A stretch of DNA of 9,558 nucleotides from Gammaproteobacteria bacterium. Its GTDB lineage: Bacteria > Pseudomonadota > Gammaproteobacteria > PS1 > Pseudothioglobaceae. The stretch spans positions 1 to 9,558 of the forward strand of contig JAPYQD010000023.1 of NCBI GenBank assembly GCA_029937335.1. Reading direction: 5' to 3'. Made by a program: the position numbers and the translations under genes. This document shows positions 1-7,268 of this stretch, one piece after another. Within the stretch, counting starts at the first letter, position 1; every line of letters begins with the position of its first letter. A model generated the notes under the pieces. It was given only the letters and a program-made list of their open reading frames with translations. It did not search any database and was not told the DNA's origin.

Positions 1-544
1 TGTTGACCGATACTAAATCATCCACACTTTGGCTGAGTTTTTTAAAGGCTTTTGGCGCTTGAATCTCAATCATTTGCTGCACAATCCATTTTTCATCGAC
101 ATCTGTCATTGCTAATTTAACCTTTTCAGCAAAGTATCTTAAAAAATGATAATCTGGCTCGTTATCGACAAAGTCATAATCTGAATAATCTTTTGAGCGT
201 TGATTATAAGTATTAACAAACGCCTTCCAATGATTGCCTTCACCGATACGATCTTCTTTGTTTTCTTGGTAGTAAAAGGCAGACTGTTTAGCTAGCTTAT
301 TAATTAGCTCTTGTCGTTGTTCGGTATTGAGTGTCTTAAAGACTAAACGATCTATTGATTGGATAAGGAAACACAGGTACTCAGCAATAACATCAAAGAC
401 TTGCTCTTTTTCAATCACAAAGCCTTCGTTGATTAAATCTTCAAGATGATTTTTGGTAATACGCCAGCAAATAAACGCCATCGCACCGCCAATATCTTCA
501 ATGGTTTTAACTTGATTTTTATGCCACTTGCTTTTAACTCTCAC
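1..544 (-). CDS. Hypothetical protein, C-terminal end beyond left edge
   Basis: Reading the minus strand from GTG at 544-542 gives 181 uninterrupted codons to the window edge. The protein begins VRVKSKWHKNQVKTIEDIGG (the GTG is read as Met if it is the start). An in-frame TAG lies two codons upstream (550-548), so GTG is the earliest usual start. An AGGTG (complement of 558-562) sits 13 bases before it, a rather long spacing; the next in-frame candidate is ATG at residue 22. I do not recognise the family. The product looks soluble and mostly helical, rich in charged and aromatic residues, with no signal peptide, obvious membrane segment or Cys/His metal cluster. Notable stretches are AEYLCFLIQSIDRLVF (54-69) and an acidic, Tyr-rich part around 120-135 (KDYSDYDFVDNEPDYHF). 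It follows the rhodanese gene by 24 bases on the same strand, so the two are probably co-transcribed. That it is a real gene rests on the long open frame, codon use like its neighbours and the tight packing. Confidence 0.75.
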   Translation of the reverse strand, partial: MRVKSKWHKNQVKTIEDIGGAMAFICWRITKNHLEDLINEGFVIEKEQVFDVIAEYLCFLIQSIDRLVFKTLNTEQRQELINKLAKQSAFYYQENKEDRIGEGNHWKAFVNTYNQRSKDYSDYDFVDNEPDYHFLRYFAEKVKLAMTDVDEKWIVQQMIEIQAPKAFKKLSQSVDDLVSVN

Positions 545-568
545 AAGCTAATTTTATCACCTAGTGAT

Positions 569-856
569 TTACTCGCAGTTATAGTTTCTGAAAGAACCTA
601 AATCGTGTACTTTATCAAAGCCCATTTGCACTAAATAGTTCTTAGCTGTTGATGAGCGAGCGCCTGTTACACAATACAAGATAATATCCTTATCCACATC
701 GATCACTTTTTTAGCAGACATGATGGATTGTAAAGGAAGGTTAATCGCATCAGGTAACGAACCACGAGAAAATTCTGCACTTGATCGAACGTCGACCAAT
801 TGAGCGCCATTAGCTAATAGTTTGCAAGCATCTTTACCTGTGAATGAGTTGAACAT
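569..856 (-). CDS. Single-domain rhodanese-like sulfurtransferase
   Basis: This 95-residue protein is one rhodanese domain and nothing else. Visible hallmarks are the VDVRSSAEFSRGSLPDAINLP segment (about 21-41), which matches the conserved DVR...E...G.(I/L).GA.N(I/L)P pattern, and the active-site loop C-V-T-G-A-R-S at 62-68, with Cys62 as the predicted persulfide-carrying nucleophile and Arg67 in the loop. Family members of this size (GlpE/PspE type) move sulfane sulfur from thiosulfate or a protein persulfide to an acceptor. There is no signal peptide, so it should be cytoplasmic, unlike PspE. The C-terminus (GSFRNYNCE) carries one more Cys at 94. The start is supported by GAGGA (complement of 866-870) nine bases before ATG. 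It is divergent from serS and precedes the unknown left-edge gene. The true sulfur donor and acceptor cannot be told from sequence. Confidence 0.88.
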   Translation of the reverse strand: MFNSFTGKDACKLLANGAQLVDVRSSAEFSRGSLPDAINLPLQSIMSAKKVIDVDKDIILYCVTGARSSTAKNYLVQMGFDKVHDLGSFRNYNCE

Positions 857-884
857 AGTATAATTTCCTCAATTAATTTTTAAG

Positions 885-910
885 TGAATACTGCTATTTT
901 TAGGTATTCA
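885..910. repeat. 7-bp inverted repeat in the divergent intergenic region
   Basis: TGAATAC (885-891) and GTATTCA (904-910) are perfect inverted copies separated by 12 bases, so their centres lie 19 bases apart. They sit between the divergent rhodanese and serS genes, downstream of the candidate leftward promoter. The shape would suit a dimeric regulator's operator or a weak hairpin in the rhodanese leader. No T tract follows, so it is not a terminator. It may be chance. Confidence 0.3.
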
Positions 911-927
911 ATCTATATAAGGAAACC

Positions 928-956
928 ATTATATAACAATGTTAAGTAAAAAGCAA
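928..956 (-). promoter_or_regulatory. Candidate promoter for the rhodanese gene
   Basis: On the minus strand a perfect TATAAT (complement of 928-933) lies 17 bases downstream of TTGCTT (complement of 951-956), which keeps the TTG half of the -35 consensus. Transcription would start near 921 and give a leader of about 65 bases before the rhodanese ATG. The promoter overlaps the serS start codon. In an AT-rich genome such matches also occur by chance. Confidence 0.35.
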
Positions 957-2228
957 CTTAGATCAGACATTGAAGCGGTAGAATTAGCCTTAAAAAAACG
1001 CAATTTTTCTTTTGATATCAATCAGTTAACTGATTTAGAAAATAAAAGAAAAAAAAATCAAGTTCAGACGCAAGAGCTACAAAATCTGCGTAATACTCAA
1101 TCAAAAGCTATTGGTAAAGCCAAGGCAGCAGGCGAAGATATTAAGCCACTATTAGACGCTGTGGCTGATTTGGGCGATAAACTCGATGAGGCGAAATCAG
1201 AACTACAATCTATTCAAGTGCAGATTGATGATATTGTCATGGCTATGCCCAATATCCCTCATGAATCAGTACCAGAAGGTAACTCCGAAGATGATAATGT
1301 TGAGGTGTCAAAATGGGGCGAACCAGGGCAATATGATTTTGAAGTCAAAGATCATGTTGACTTAGGTGAAGCACATGGGCTAGATTTTGAAACGGCAGCC
1401 AAGATATCGGGTGCACGTTTTTCAGTAATGACTGGAAAGATTGCGCGATTGCATAGAGCGTTAACCCAGTTTATGCTAGATCATCATGTTGAGAATAATG
1501 GTTATACCGAGGCTTATGTGCCATATTTGGTCAATGCAGAATCATTAACGGGTACAGGGCAATTGCCTAAATTTGAAGCGGACTTGTTTAAAACCCATTT
1601 GCATGGCGAAGAAGGTGAGGCAAAAACACTTTATTTAATTCCAACAGGTGAAGTACCTATTACCAACATGGTGCGTGATACCATTGTCAAAGAGGGTGAT
1701 TTGCCGCTTAAGTTTGTGGGGCACACGCCTAGCTTCCGCTCTGAAGCAGGGTCTTATGGACGTGACACACGGGGTTTGATTCGCCAACATCAGTTTGAAA
1801 AAGTAGAATTAGTGCAAGTAGCAAAAGCTGAAGATTCTTATCAACTGTTAGAGGAATTAACCAACCACGCAGAAGGTATTTTGCAAGCGTTGGAATTGCC
1901 TTATCGTAAAGTGATATTATGTGCGGGTGATTTAGGGTTTTCAGCCGCTAAAACTTATGATTTAGAAGTCTGGTTGCCAGGGCAAAATGCGTATCGTGAG
2001 ATATCATCTTGTTCTTGTTTTGAAGATTTTCAGGCAAGACGCTTACAGCTTAGATGGAAAAATTCAGAAACCAATAAACCAGAATTGTTGCACACGCTTA
2101 ACGGTTCAGGTTTGGCGGTGGGTAGAACATTGGTGGCAGTATTGGAAAACCATCAGCAAGCCGACGGCAGTATTAGAATACCCGACGTATTGCACAGTTA
2201 CATGGGCGGTATTACCGTCATTAATTAA
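939..2228 (+). CDS. serS: Serine--tRNA ligase (SerRS)
   Basis: Cytoplasmic class II aminoacyl-tRNA synthetase that activates serine with ATP and loads it on tRNA-Ser (and on tRNA-Sec where present). The 429 residues match the usual bacterial length of about 430. Residues 1-105 form the N-terminal tRNA-binding helical hairpin, rich in Lys, Gln and Glu. The catalytic part shows TGEVP (236-240; the TxE serine-recognition loop), motif 2 from SFRSEAG (265-271) to RQHQFEKVE (282-290), and motif 3 NGSGLAVGRTLVAVLEN (388-404) with its invariant Arg396. The start MLSKKQLRSD corresponds to the usual family N-terminus. AAGGA (919-923) lies 15 bases before ATG, farther than usual, so initiation may be weak or use another site. 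It heads the run serS-yajC-secD-secF, with yajC 27 bases after its stop. A run of nine A (1049-1057) lies in the coiled-coil coding part. Confidence 0.98.
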   Translation: MLSKKQLRSDIEAVELALKKRNFSFDINQLTDLENKRKKNQVQTQELQNLRNTQSKAIGKAKAAGEDIKPLLDAVADLGDKLDEAKSELQSIQVQIDDIVMAMPNIPHESVPEGNSEDDNVEVSKWGEPGQYDFEVKDHVDLGEAHGLDFETAAKISGARFSVMTGKIARLHRALTQFMLDHHVENNGYTEAYVPYLVNAESLTGTGQLPKFEADLFKTHLHGEEGEAKTLYLIPTGEVPITNMVRDTIVKEGDLPLKFVGHTPSFRSEAGSYGRDTRGLIRQHQFEKVELVQVAKAEDSYQLLEELTNHAEGILQALELPYRKVILCAGDLGFSAAKTYDLEVWLPGQNAYREISSCSCFEDFQARRLQLRWKNSETNKPELLHTLNGSGLAVGRTLVAVLENHQQADGSIRIPDVLHSYMGGITVIN

Positions 2229-2255
2229 TTTTTTATTTTTTATTAGGAGATAACA

Positions 2256-2594
2256 ATGAACTTATTAGATTTAATCGTACCACCCGCATTTGCTGCTGCC
2301 GACGGCATCAACTCAGATCCATCAGGTTTGAGCCAACTGATACTGCCGGGGCTGTTGCTTGCGGTTATGTATGTCTTGTTAATTAGACCACAGCAAAAAC
2401 GTGCAAAAAATCATAAAGCACTTTTAACGGCGCTAAAAAAAGGCGATGAAGTAGTGACTAACGGTGGTGTTGTGGCTAAGGTAATGTCAGTGGATGAATC
2501 TTTTGCGACATTGGAAATTGCCGATGGTGTAGTAATCAAAGTACAAAAGCAAGGCATTAATCAAAAGCTACCAAAAGGCAGTGCCAAAATCTAA
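2256..2594 (+). CDS. yajC: Preprotein translocase subunit YajC
   Basis: Small inner-membrane partner of SecD and SecF in the holotranslocon; it associates with SecYEG but is not essential in E. coli. At 112 residues it has the expected size. A short N-terminal part with the PPAFAAAD run (9-16) is followed by one membrane helix (about 25-43) and directly by the family signature RPQQKRAK (44-51). The small cytoplasmic domain holds KKGDEVVTNGGVVAKV (61-76), another hallmark. A strong AGGAGA (2245-2250) lies five bases before ATG, a better site than those of serS or secD. secD begins 20 bases after its stop. In many proteobacteria tgt and queA lie upstream of yajC; here serS does. Confidence 0.97.
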   Translation: MNLLDLIVPPAFAAADGINSDPSGLSQLILPGLLLAVMYVLLIRPQQKRAKNHKALLTALKKGDEVVTNGGVVAKVMSVDESFATLEIADGVVIKVQKQGINQKLPKGSAKI

Positions 2595-2614
2595 ATTAAG
2601 GTATAAATAAGCCC

Positions 2615-4495
2615 ATGAATCACTACTCCGGTTTGAGAAATGCGTTAATCGCTTTTTTCTTGTTATTATCAACACTTTACGCTTTGCCAAATATTTTTGG
2701 TTCAGACTTAGCGGTGCAAGTGTCTAGTGCAGGCGATGCCGCTATTGAGCAATCTGACCTAACTAAAATCACAGACACGCTAAAACAAAAGAATATTCAA
2801 TACAAATCGGCAGCTCTGTCAAACCGTCGTATTTTGGTGCGATTTGGTGACAACGCTTCTCAGTTGTCGGCGAAAGATTTACTCAAAACAGAGTTAGGTC
2901 GTAACTATGTGGTTGCGCTTAATCTAGCGCCTTCGGTGCCACAATGGCTGGATAGTTTGGGCGGTAGAGCTATGTCATTAGGGCTAGATCTTCGAGGTGG
3001 CGTGCATTTCTTGCTAGAGGTGGATATGCAAGCAGTGCTAGCAATGTCGATTGATAAATACTATAACGAATTGCGCACTTTGTTGCGTGAAGGTCGTTTG
3101 TATAAGAGTATTAAGAAAGAAGGCGATAACATCGCTATTCGTTTTAAAACACTTGAGTTAAAAGAAAAGGCGCTAGCTCGTATTAAGTCAGATGTTAGTG
3201 ATTTGATCGTGCTTGAAACCGACAATCAAGATGAATTATTGATTCAGGTAGGTATTAGTGATGATGCACAAAAAATAGCCAAAAGCAGCGCTTTAAAACA
3301 AAATATTACCACGCTAAGAAATCGAGTGAATGAACTAGGTGTCGCTGAGCCAATTATTCAACAACAAGGTCTAGAGCGCATTGTGGTACAACTACCAGGC
3401 GTACAAGACACGGCTAGGGCTAAAGAAATTTTAGGTGCAGTAGCCACCCTAGAATTTAGATTGGTAGATGAAAAGAATGATCCGCAAACAGCGATTCAAT
3501 CAGGCAGAACGCCGATTGGCTCGAAGCTTTATTACTTCAAAGATGGGCGTCCATTATTGTTAAAAACCCGAGTAATTACGACAGGTGAAAATATCACGGG
3601 CGCCTCTTCAGGTATTGACCAAGAAAACAATATTCCAATGGTGAATATTACTCTGGATAGTGCTGGTGGTCGTGCGATGCTTGATACTACTAAGAAGTAT
3701 TTACATCACCGCATGGCTGTGGTGTTTATTGAAAATCAAGTGGAAACCATCACCGATGAAGATGGTAGAGTCGTGCTTGATAAAAAAGGTAATCCGCTAA
3801 AGAAGCGCACCACCACCAAAGACATTATTAATGCCGCTACGATCCAAGGTACTTTTTCATCGCGCTTTCAGATTACTGGCATTGACAGTGCACGTGAAGC
3901 GCGCAATTTAGCATTATTGCTTAGAGCGGGTTCGCTTTCAGCACCGATTGAAATTATCGAAGAACGCACCATTGGTCCAAGTCTTGGTGCAGACAATATT
4001 CAAAAGGGCGTGTTGTCAGTGATTGTTGGTTTTGTCTTGGTTTTGATATTTATGGCAGTTCGTTACCGTGTGTTTGGCCTGGTGGCAAACGTTGCTCTAA
4101 CGCTTAACTTGGTGATGATTGTGGCGATATTATCCCTATTGCAAGCCACGTTAACTTTACCAGGCATTGCTGGCATCGTATTAACGGTTGGTATGGCAGT
4201 GGATGCCAACGTGCTGATTTTTGAGCGCATTAAAGAAGAATTGGGCTCACAAAGCAATATTCAAAAAGCCATTTCAAGTGGTTACGATAAAGCGGTGTTG
4301 ACGATTGCAGATGCCAATATCACCACACTGATAGCAGCATTGGTGTTGTTTAGTTTTGGCACAGGCCCGATTAAAGGCTTTGCTATCACTTTATCGATTG
4401 GTATCGTGACTTCGATGTTCACAGCCATTATTGTTTCGAGAGCCATTATTAATAAAATTTATGGCGGTAAAAAGCTAGAGGAGTTGTCAATATGA
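2615..4495 (+). CDS. secD: Protein translocase subunit SecD
   Basis: Inner-membrane RND-superfamily protein that, with SecF, uses the proton-motive force to pull exported proteins through SecYEG on the periplasmic side. The 626 residues are close to E. coli's 615. TM1 is at about 8-28, then a large periplasmic region (30-465) containing SLGLDLRGGVHFLLEVD (121-137, the D1 motif), the P1 domain and EERTIGPSLGADNIQKG (449-465). Five more helices follow in about 466-612. VDANVLIFERIKEE (529-542) is the signature of TM4, and Asp530 matches the aspartate implicated in proton transport. DANITTL (566-572) and KGFAITLSIGIVTSMFTA (587-604) are also typical. Only AAGG (2598-2601) precedes ATG, at 13 bases, so translation may depend on yajC. 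The TGA stop overlaps the secF start (ATGA). Confidence 0.98.
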   Translation: MNHYSGLRNALIAFFLLLSTLYALPNIFGSDLAVQVSSAGDAAIEQSDLTKITDTLKQKNIQYKSAALSNRRILVRFGDNASQLSAKDLLKTELGRNYVVALNLAPSVPQWLDSLGGRAMSLGLDLRGGVHFLLEVDMQAVLAMSIDKYYNELRTLLREGRLYKSIKKEGDNIAIRFKTLELKEKALARIKSDVSDLIVLETDNQDELLIQVGISDDAQKIAKSSALKQNITTLRNRVNELGVAEPIIQQQGLERIVVQLPGVQDTARAKEILGAVATLEFRLVDEKNDPQTAIQSGRTPIGSKLYYFKDGRPLLLKTRVITTGENITGASSGIDQENNIPMVNITLDSAGGRAMLDTTKKYLHHRMAVVFIENQVETITDEDGRVVLDKKGNPLKKRTTTKDIINAATIQGTFSSRFQITGIDSAREARNLALLLRAGSLSAPIEIIEERTIGPSLGADNIQKGVLSVIVGFVLVLIFMAVRYRVFGLVANVALTLNLVMIVAILSLLQATLTLPGIAGIVLTVGMAVDANVLIFERIKEELGSQSNIQKAISSGYDKAVLTIADANITTLIAALVLFSFGTGPIKGFAITLSIGIVTSMFTAIIVSRAIINKIYGGKKLEELSI

Positions 4496-5412
4496 AGGCA
4501 TTAAATATCCCTACGATTGATTTTGTTGGCAAGCGTACTTATGCCATTATTGTGTCATTGGCATTAATTGCTGTTTCAATATTTTCATTATCAACACATG
4601 GTTTGAAGTTCGGTATTGACTTTACTGGCGGAACACTTATTGAAGTGGGCTACGAGCAAGATGTTAATTTGAGTAAAGTGAGAAACACGCTGAGTGAAGC
4701 AAAGTTCAAGAGTGCAAATGTCCAATATTTTGGCTCAACCAAAGAAATTTTAATTCGTCTTGAACCTCAAGCGGTTTCCAGTGCTAAGCTCAGTTCAAAA
4801 ATTATTCACTTATTGGGTGATGATGTGGATATTCGCCGTGTTGAATTTGTTGGTCCTAAAGTGGGTGAAGAGCTCACCAATGATGGCGGTTTGGCAATGC
4901 TGTATGCATTGATTGGTATTTTGATTTATGTGGCGATTCGTTTTGAGTATCGTTTTGCGTTGGGCTCGATATCAGCCTTAATTCATGATGTAATCATTAC
5001 CCTGGGTGTGTTTTCATTATTGCAAATAGAGTTTGATTTAACGGTATTAGCGGCGATTCTTGCGGTGATTGGTTACTCGTTGAATGACACCATTGTGGTG
5101 TTTGACCGAATTCGTGAAAACTTTCTTTCTACTCGCCATGTTGATCCTGCAAAGATTATTAATGGCGCACTAAACCAAACCCTTTCTAGAACCATAATGA
5201 CGTCATTAACAACGTTACTGGTGCTAATGGCACTATTCTTTTTAGGTGGTGAAATTATCCACAGTTTTGCGTTAGCCTTACTGATTGGTGTGGTGATTGG
5301 TACTTACTCTTCTATTTATGTTGCCAGCTCGATGATTTTGGCCTTAGGTATTAGTAAAGAAGACTTGTTACCATCAGAGAAGGAAGAAAAAGAGATGGAC
5401 GCTAGGCCCTAG
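4492..5412 (+). CDS. secF: Protein translocase subunit SecF
   Basis: Partner of SecD in the proton-driven accessory complex of SecYEG. At 306 residues it is a separate SecF, not a SecDF fusion. TM1 (about 16-34) is followed by GLKFGIDFTGGTLIEVGY (37-54, the conserved GIDFTGG motif), a short periplasmic domain with RRVEFVGPKVGEEL (115-128), then five more helices in about 133-285. GYSLNDTIVVFDRIREN (194-210) is the SecF signature; Asp199 and Arg233 (in LSRTIMTSLTTL) match polar residues linked to proton passage in E. coli and Thermus SecF. The tail is short, acidic and charged (about 288-306). Its ATG lies inside the secD stop (ATGA), which implies translational coupling and equal dosage. The operon's terminator begins 17 bases after its stop. 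Confidence 0.98.
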   Translation: MKALNIPTIDFVGKRTYAIIVSLALIAVSIFSLSTHGLKFGIDFTGGTLIEVGYEQDVNLSKVRNTLSEAKFKSANVQYFGSTKEILIRLEPQAVSSAKLSSKIIHLLGDDVDIRRVEFVGPKVGEELTNDGGLAMLYALIGILIYVAIRFEYRFALGSISALIHDVIITLGVFSLLQIEFDLTVLAAILAVIGYSLNDTIVVFDRIRENFLSTRHVDPAKIINGALNQTLSRTIMTSLTTLLVLMALFFLGGEIIHSFALALLIGVVIGTYSSIYVASSMILALGISKEDLLPSEKEEKEMDARP

Positions 5413-5429
5413 CTAGATTACAACTACAG

Positions 5430-5467
5430 ACAATAAAAAGCCGCTAAGATTAGCGGCTTTTTATTGT
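5430..5467. terminator. Bidirectional rho-independent terminator, secF/fabB
   Basis: Two 18-base arms are perfect inverted copies (5430-5447 and 5450-5467) around a two-base centre. The core stem is GCCGCT/AGCGGC with a short AAGATT loop. It is flanked by AAAAA on the left and TTTTT on the right, so either strand reads as a GC stem followed by a U tract. It lies between the ends of the convergent secF (5412) and fabB (5483), so it should stop transcription from both sides. Confidence 0.93.
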
Positions 5468-5482
5468 ATTTGTTAAAGTGGT

Positions 5483-6700
5483 TTATTGTTTGAATTTTTC
5501 AAAAACCAAGCAAGCATTTGTACCACCAAATCCAAAACTATTCGACATCACACGGTTGAGCGATTGAATGGTCGTGGCTTGTACAATTGGTACGCCTTGT
5601 GCCGCTTCATCAAGATTTTCAATATTGACAGACTCTGCCATAAAATCATTCTGGAGCATCAGTAATGAGTAGATAGACTCATTGACACCAGCTGCACCTA
5701 AGGCATGGCCTGAAAGTGATTTAGTAGAGCCAACATTAGGAACGTTGTCACCAAAGACTTCTTTAATAGCGCCAAGCTCTTTTACATCGCCCACTGGGGT
5801 AGAAGTGCCATGTGCATTAATGTAATCAATAGGGCCATCAACCGTTGAGATGGCTAATTCCATGCAACGTTTTGCGCCTTCGCCAGATGGGGCGACCATA
5901 TCATAACCATCAGAGGTCGCACCATATCCGGTAAGCTCTGCTAGGATAGTTGCACCACGTGCTTCGGCGTGTTCTAACGATTCTAACACTAATGCACCAC
6001 CACCACCAGAGATAACAAAACCATCACGATCTGCATCATAAGCGCGCGAGGCCTTTTCAGGAGTCTCGTTGTATTTGCTTGATAAAGCACCCATCGCATC
6101 AAATAACATGGTTAGCGACCAGTCTAGTTCTTCTCCACCACCGGCAAAAACCACATCTTGTTTACCCATTTGGATTTGCTCCATGGCATTGCCAATACAA
6201 TGTGCACTGGTTGAACAAGCAGAGCTAATTGAATAGTTGATGCCTTTGATTTTAAATAGGGTGGATAAACAAGCTGAAGTGGTTGAGCCCATGGTACGCG
6301 GTACGCGATAAGGACCAACACGCTTAATGCCTTTTTCTCTTAAGATGTCCGCTGCTTCGACTACGTTTTGATTGCTTGCACCACCAGAACCCATAATCAA
6401 GCCTGTGCGCGGATTAGAGATTTGATCTTCGGTTAAGCCGGATTGTTTGATAGCTTCATCAAGCGCAACGGCATTGTAAATAGCGGCATCTGCCATAAAG
6501 CGCTTCATTTTTCGATCAATAACATCACTCGAATCGACTTCAGCAACTTGACCAGAAACATGAGACCTAAGACCAAGCTGCGCATAAGTTTCGTCAAATT
6601 TAATGCCTGATTTAGCTGTTTTTAAAGATTCTAATACTTCGCCACAGTTTGCACCTAAGCTAGAAACAATACCCATACCGGTAACAACAACTCTATTCAT
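5483..6700 (-). CDS. fabB: 3-oxoacyl-ACP synthase I (FabB)
   Basis: Cytoplasmic condensing enzyme that extends acyl-ACP with malonyl-ACP; FabB-type enzymes are needed to elongate cis-unsaturated intermediates made by FabA. The 405 residues match the E. coli FabB length (406). The thiolase-fold catalytic triad is visible: Cys162 in SSACSTSAHCIGNA, His297 in NAHGTSTPVGD, and His332 in STKSLSGHALGAAG, with Lys327 nearby. The C-terminal SNSFGFGGTNACLVFEKF (387-404) is the family's glycine-rich loop. The start MNRVVVTGMGIVSSLG is canonical. AHCIGNAMEQIQMGKQDVVFAGGGEELDW fits FabB better than FabF, and the FabA neighbour supports this. Its ATG overlaps the fabA stop by one base (TAATG) with no strong ribosome site of its own, so translation is probably coupled to fabA. 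Confidence 0.97.
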   Translation of the reverse strand: MNRVVVTGMGIVSSLGANCGEVLESLKTAKSGIKFDETYAQLGLRSHVSGQVAEVDSSDVIDRKMKRFMADAAIYNAVALDEAIKQSGLTEDQISNPRTGLIMGSGGASNQNVVEAADILREKGIKRVGPYRVPRTMGSTTSACLSTLFKIKGINYSISSACSTSAHCIGNAMEQIQMGKQDVVFAGGGEELDWSLTMLFDAMGALSSKYNETPEKASRAYDADRDGFVISGGGGALVLESLEHAEARGATILAELTGYGATSDGYDMVAPSGEGAKRCMELAISTVDGPIDYINAHGTSTPVGDVKELGAIKEVFGDNVPNVGSTKSLSGHALGAAGVNESIYSLLMLQNDFMAESVNIENLDEAAQGVPIVQATTIQSLNRVMSNSFGFGGTNACLVFEKFKQ

Positions 6701-7206
6701 TAGAAACCACTTGTATCAGTGAATAGACCTACTTTTAAGTCGGTAGCTTCGTAAATAATTTTGCCATCAACTTCCATGGTGGCATCGCCAATACCCATGT
6801 AAAGCTTGCGCGCAATGACGCGCGATAGATCAATTTTATAAACCACTTTTTTGGCCGTTGGTAATACTTGACCGGTAAATTTGATACTACCACCTAGCGC
6901 ACGACCACGGCCAGGACCACCGAGCCAGCCTAAGTGAAAACCCATTAACTGCCACATGGCATCTAAACCTAAACAGCCAGGCATGACTGGATCATCATTA
7001 AAGTGACAACCAAAGAACCATAAGTCAGGCTTAACATCAAGCTCTGCAATAATTTGGCCTTTGCCGTGTTTTCCACCTTCGTCTGTGATCAGTGTAATGC
7101 GATCAAACATCAACATTGGTGGTTGTGGTAGTTGTGCGTTGCCGGGGCCAAATAACTCACCGTTACCGCATTTGATTAATTCTTCATATGAATAAGAGTT
7201 TTGCAT
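6700..7206 (-). CDS. fabA: 3-hydroxydecanoyl-ACP dehydratase/isomerase (FabA)
   Basis: Bifunctional cytoplasmic enzyme that dehydrates 3-hydroxydecanoyl-ACP and isomerises the trans-2 product to cis-3-decenoyl-ACP, the branch point for unsaturated fatty acids without oxygen. From ATG at 7206 the protein has 168 residues, near E. coli's 172. The hot-dog fold active site is clear in WFFGCHFNDDPVMPGCLGLDAMWQL: His68 and Asp82 are the catalytic pair. GRGRALGGSIKFTGQVLP (about 99-116) is also typical of FabA and separates it from FabZ. A TTG directly before the ATG (7209-7207) could extend it by one residue, but AAGGA (complement of 7214-7218) is seven bases from the ATG, so ATG is preferred. It lies just upstream of fabB, giving the classical fabA-fabB pair. 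Confidence 0.97.
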   Translation of the reverse strand: MQNSYSYEELIKCGNGELFGPGNAQLPQPPMLMFDRITLITDEGGKHGKGQIIAELDVKPDLWFFGCHFNDDPVMPGCLGLDAMWQLMGFHLGWLGGPGRGRALGGSIKFTGQVLPTAKKVVYKIDLSRVIARKLYMGIGDATMEVDGKIIYEATDLKVGLFTDTSGF

Positions 7207-7237
7207 CAATCAGTCCTTGTGTCTGTCTTTAGCGAAA

Positions 7238-7268
7238 ATTATACTTCAAAGCCCTTTGCTAATGTCAT
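7238..7268 (-). promoter_or_regulatory. Candidate promoter for fabA-fabB
   Basis: A perfect TATAAT (complement of 7238-7243) lies in the 39-base gap between metZ and fabA. ATGACA (complement of 7263-7268; five of six matches to TTGACA) lies upstream with a 19-base spacer, longer than the ideal 17, inside the last codons of metZ. Transcription would begin near 7231 and give a leader of about 25 bases containing the fabA ribosome site. This would let fabA-fabB be expressed apart from purF-metZ. I see no terminator after metZ, so read-through is also possible. Confidence 0.45.

Noticed and set aside
2229..2244. T-rich stretch after serS as a terminator
   Set aside because: No GC stem precedes the T tract, and yajC has its ribosome site immediately after it.
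1987..2253. 88-codon plus-strand frame overlapping the end of serS
   Set aside because: It lies almost wholly inside the conserved motif 3 region of serS in another frame, and its product is Trp- and Tyr-rich with no recognisable domain. It is a shadow frame.
4063..4257. 64-codon minus-strand frame inside secD
   Set aside because: It is antisense to the conserved SecD membrane segments, with no ribosome site or recognisable product.
6124..6321. 65-codon minus-strand frame inside fabB
   Set aside because: It covers the FabB active-site region in a different frame, and the real frame is fully conserved there.
7207..7209. TTG as the fabA start, giving 169 residues
   Set aside because: The adjacent ATG has the better codon and a seven-base spacing from AAGGA, so it is the more likely start.
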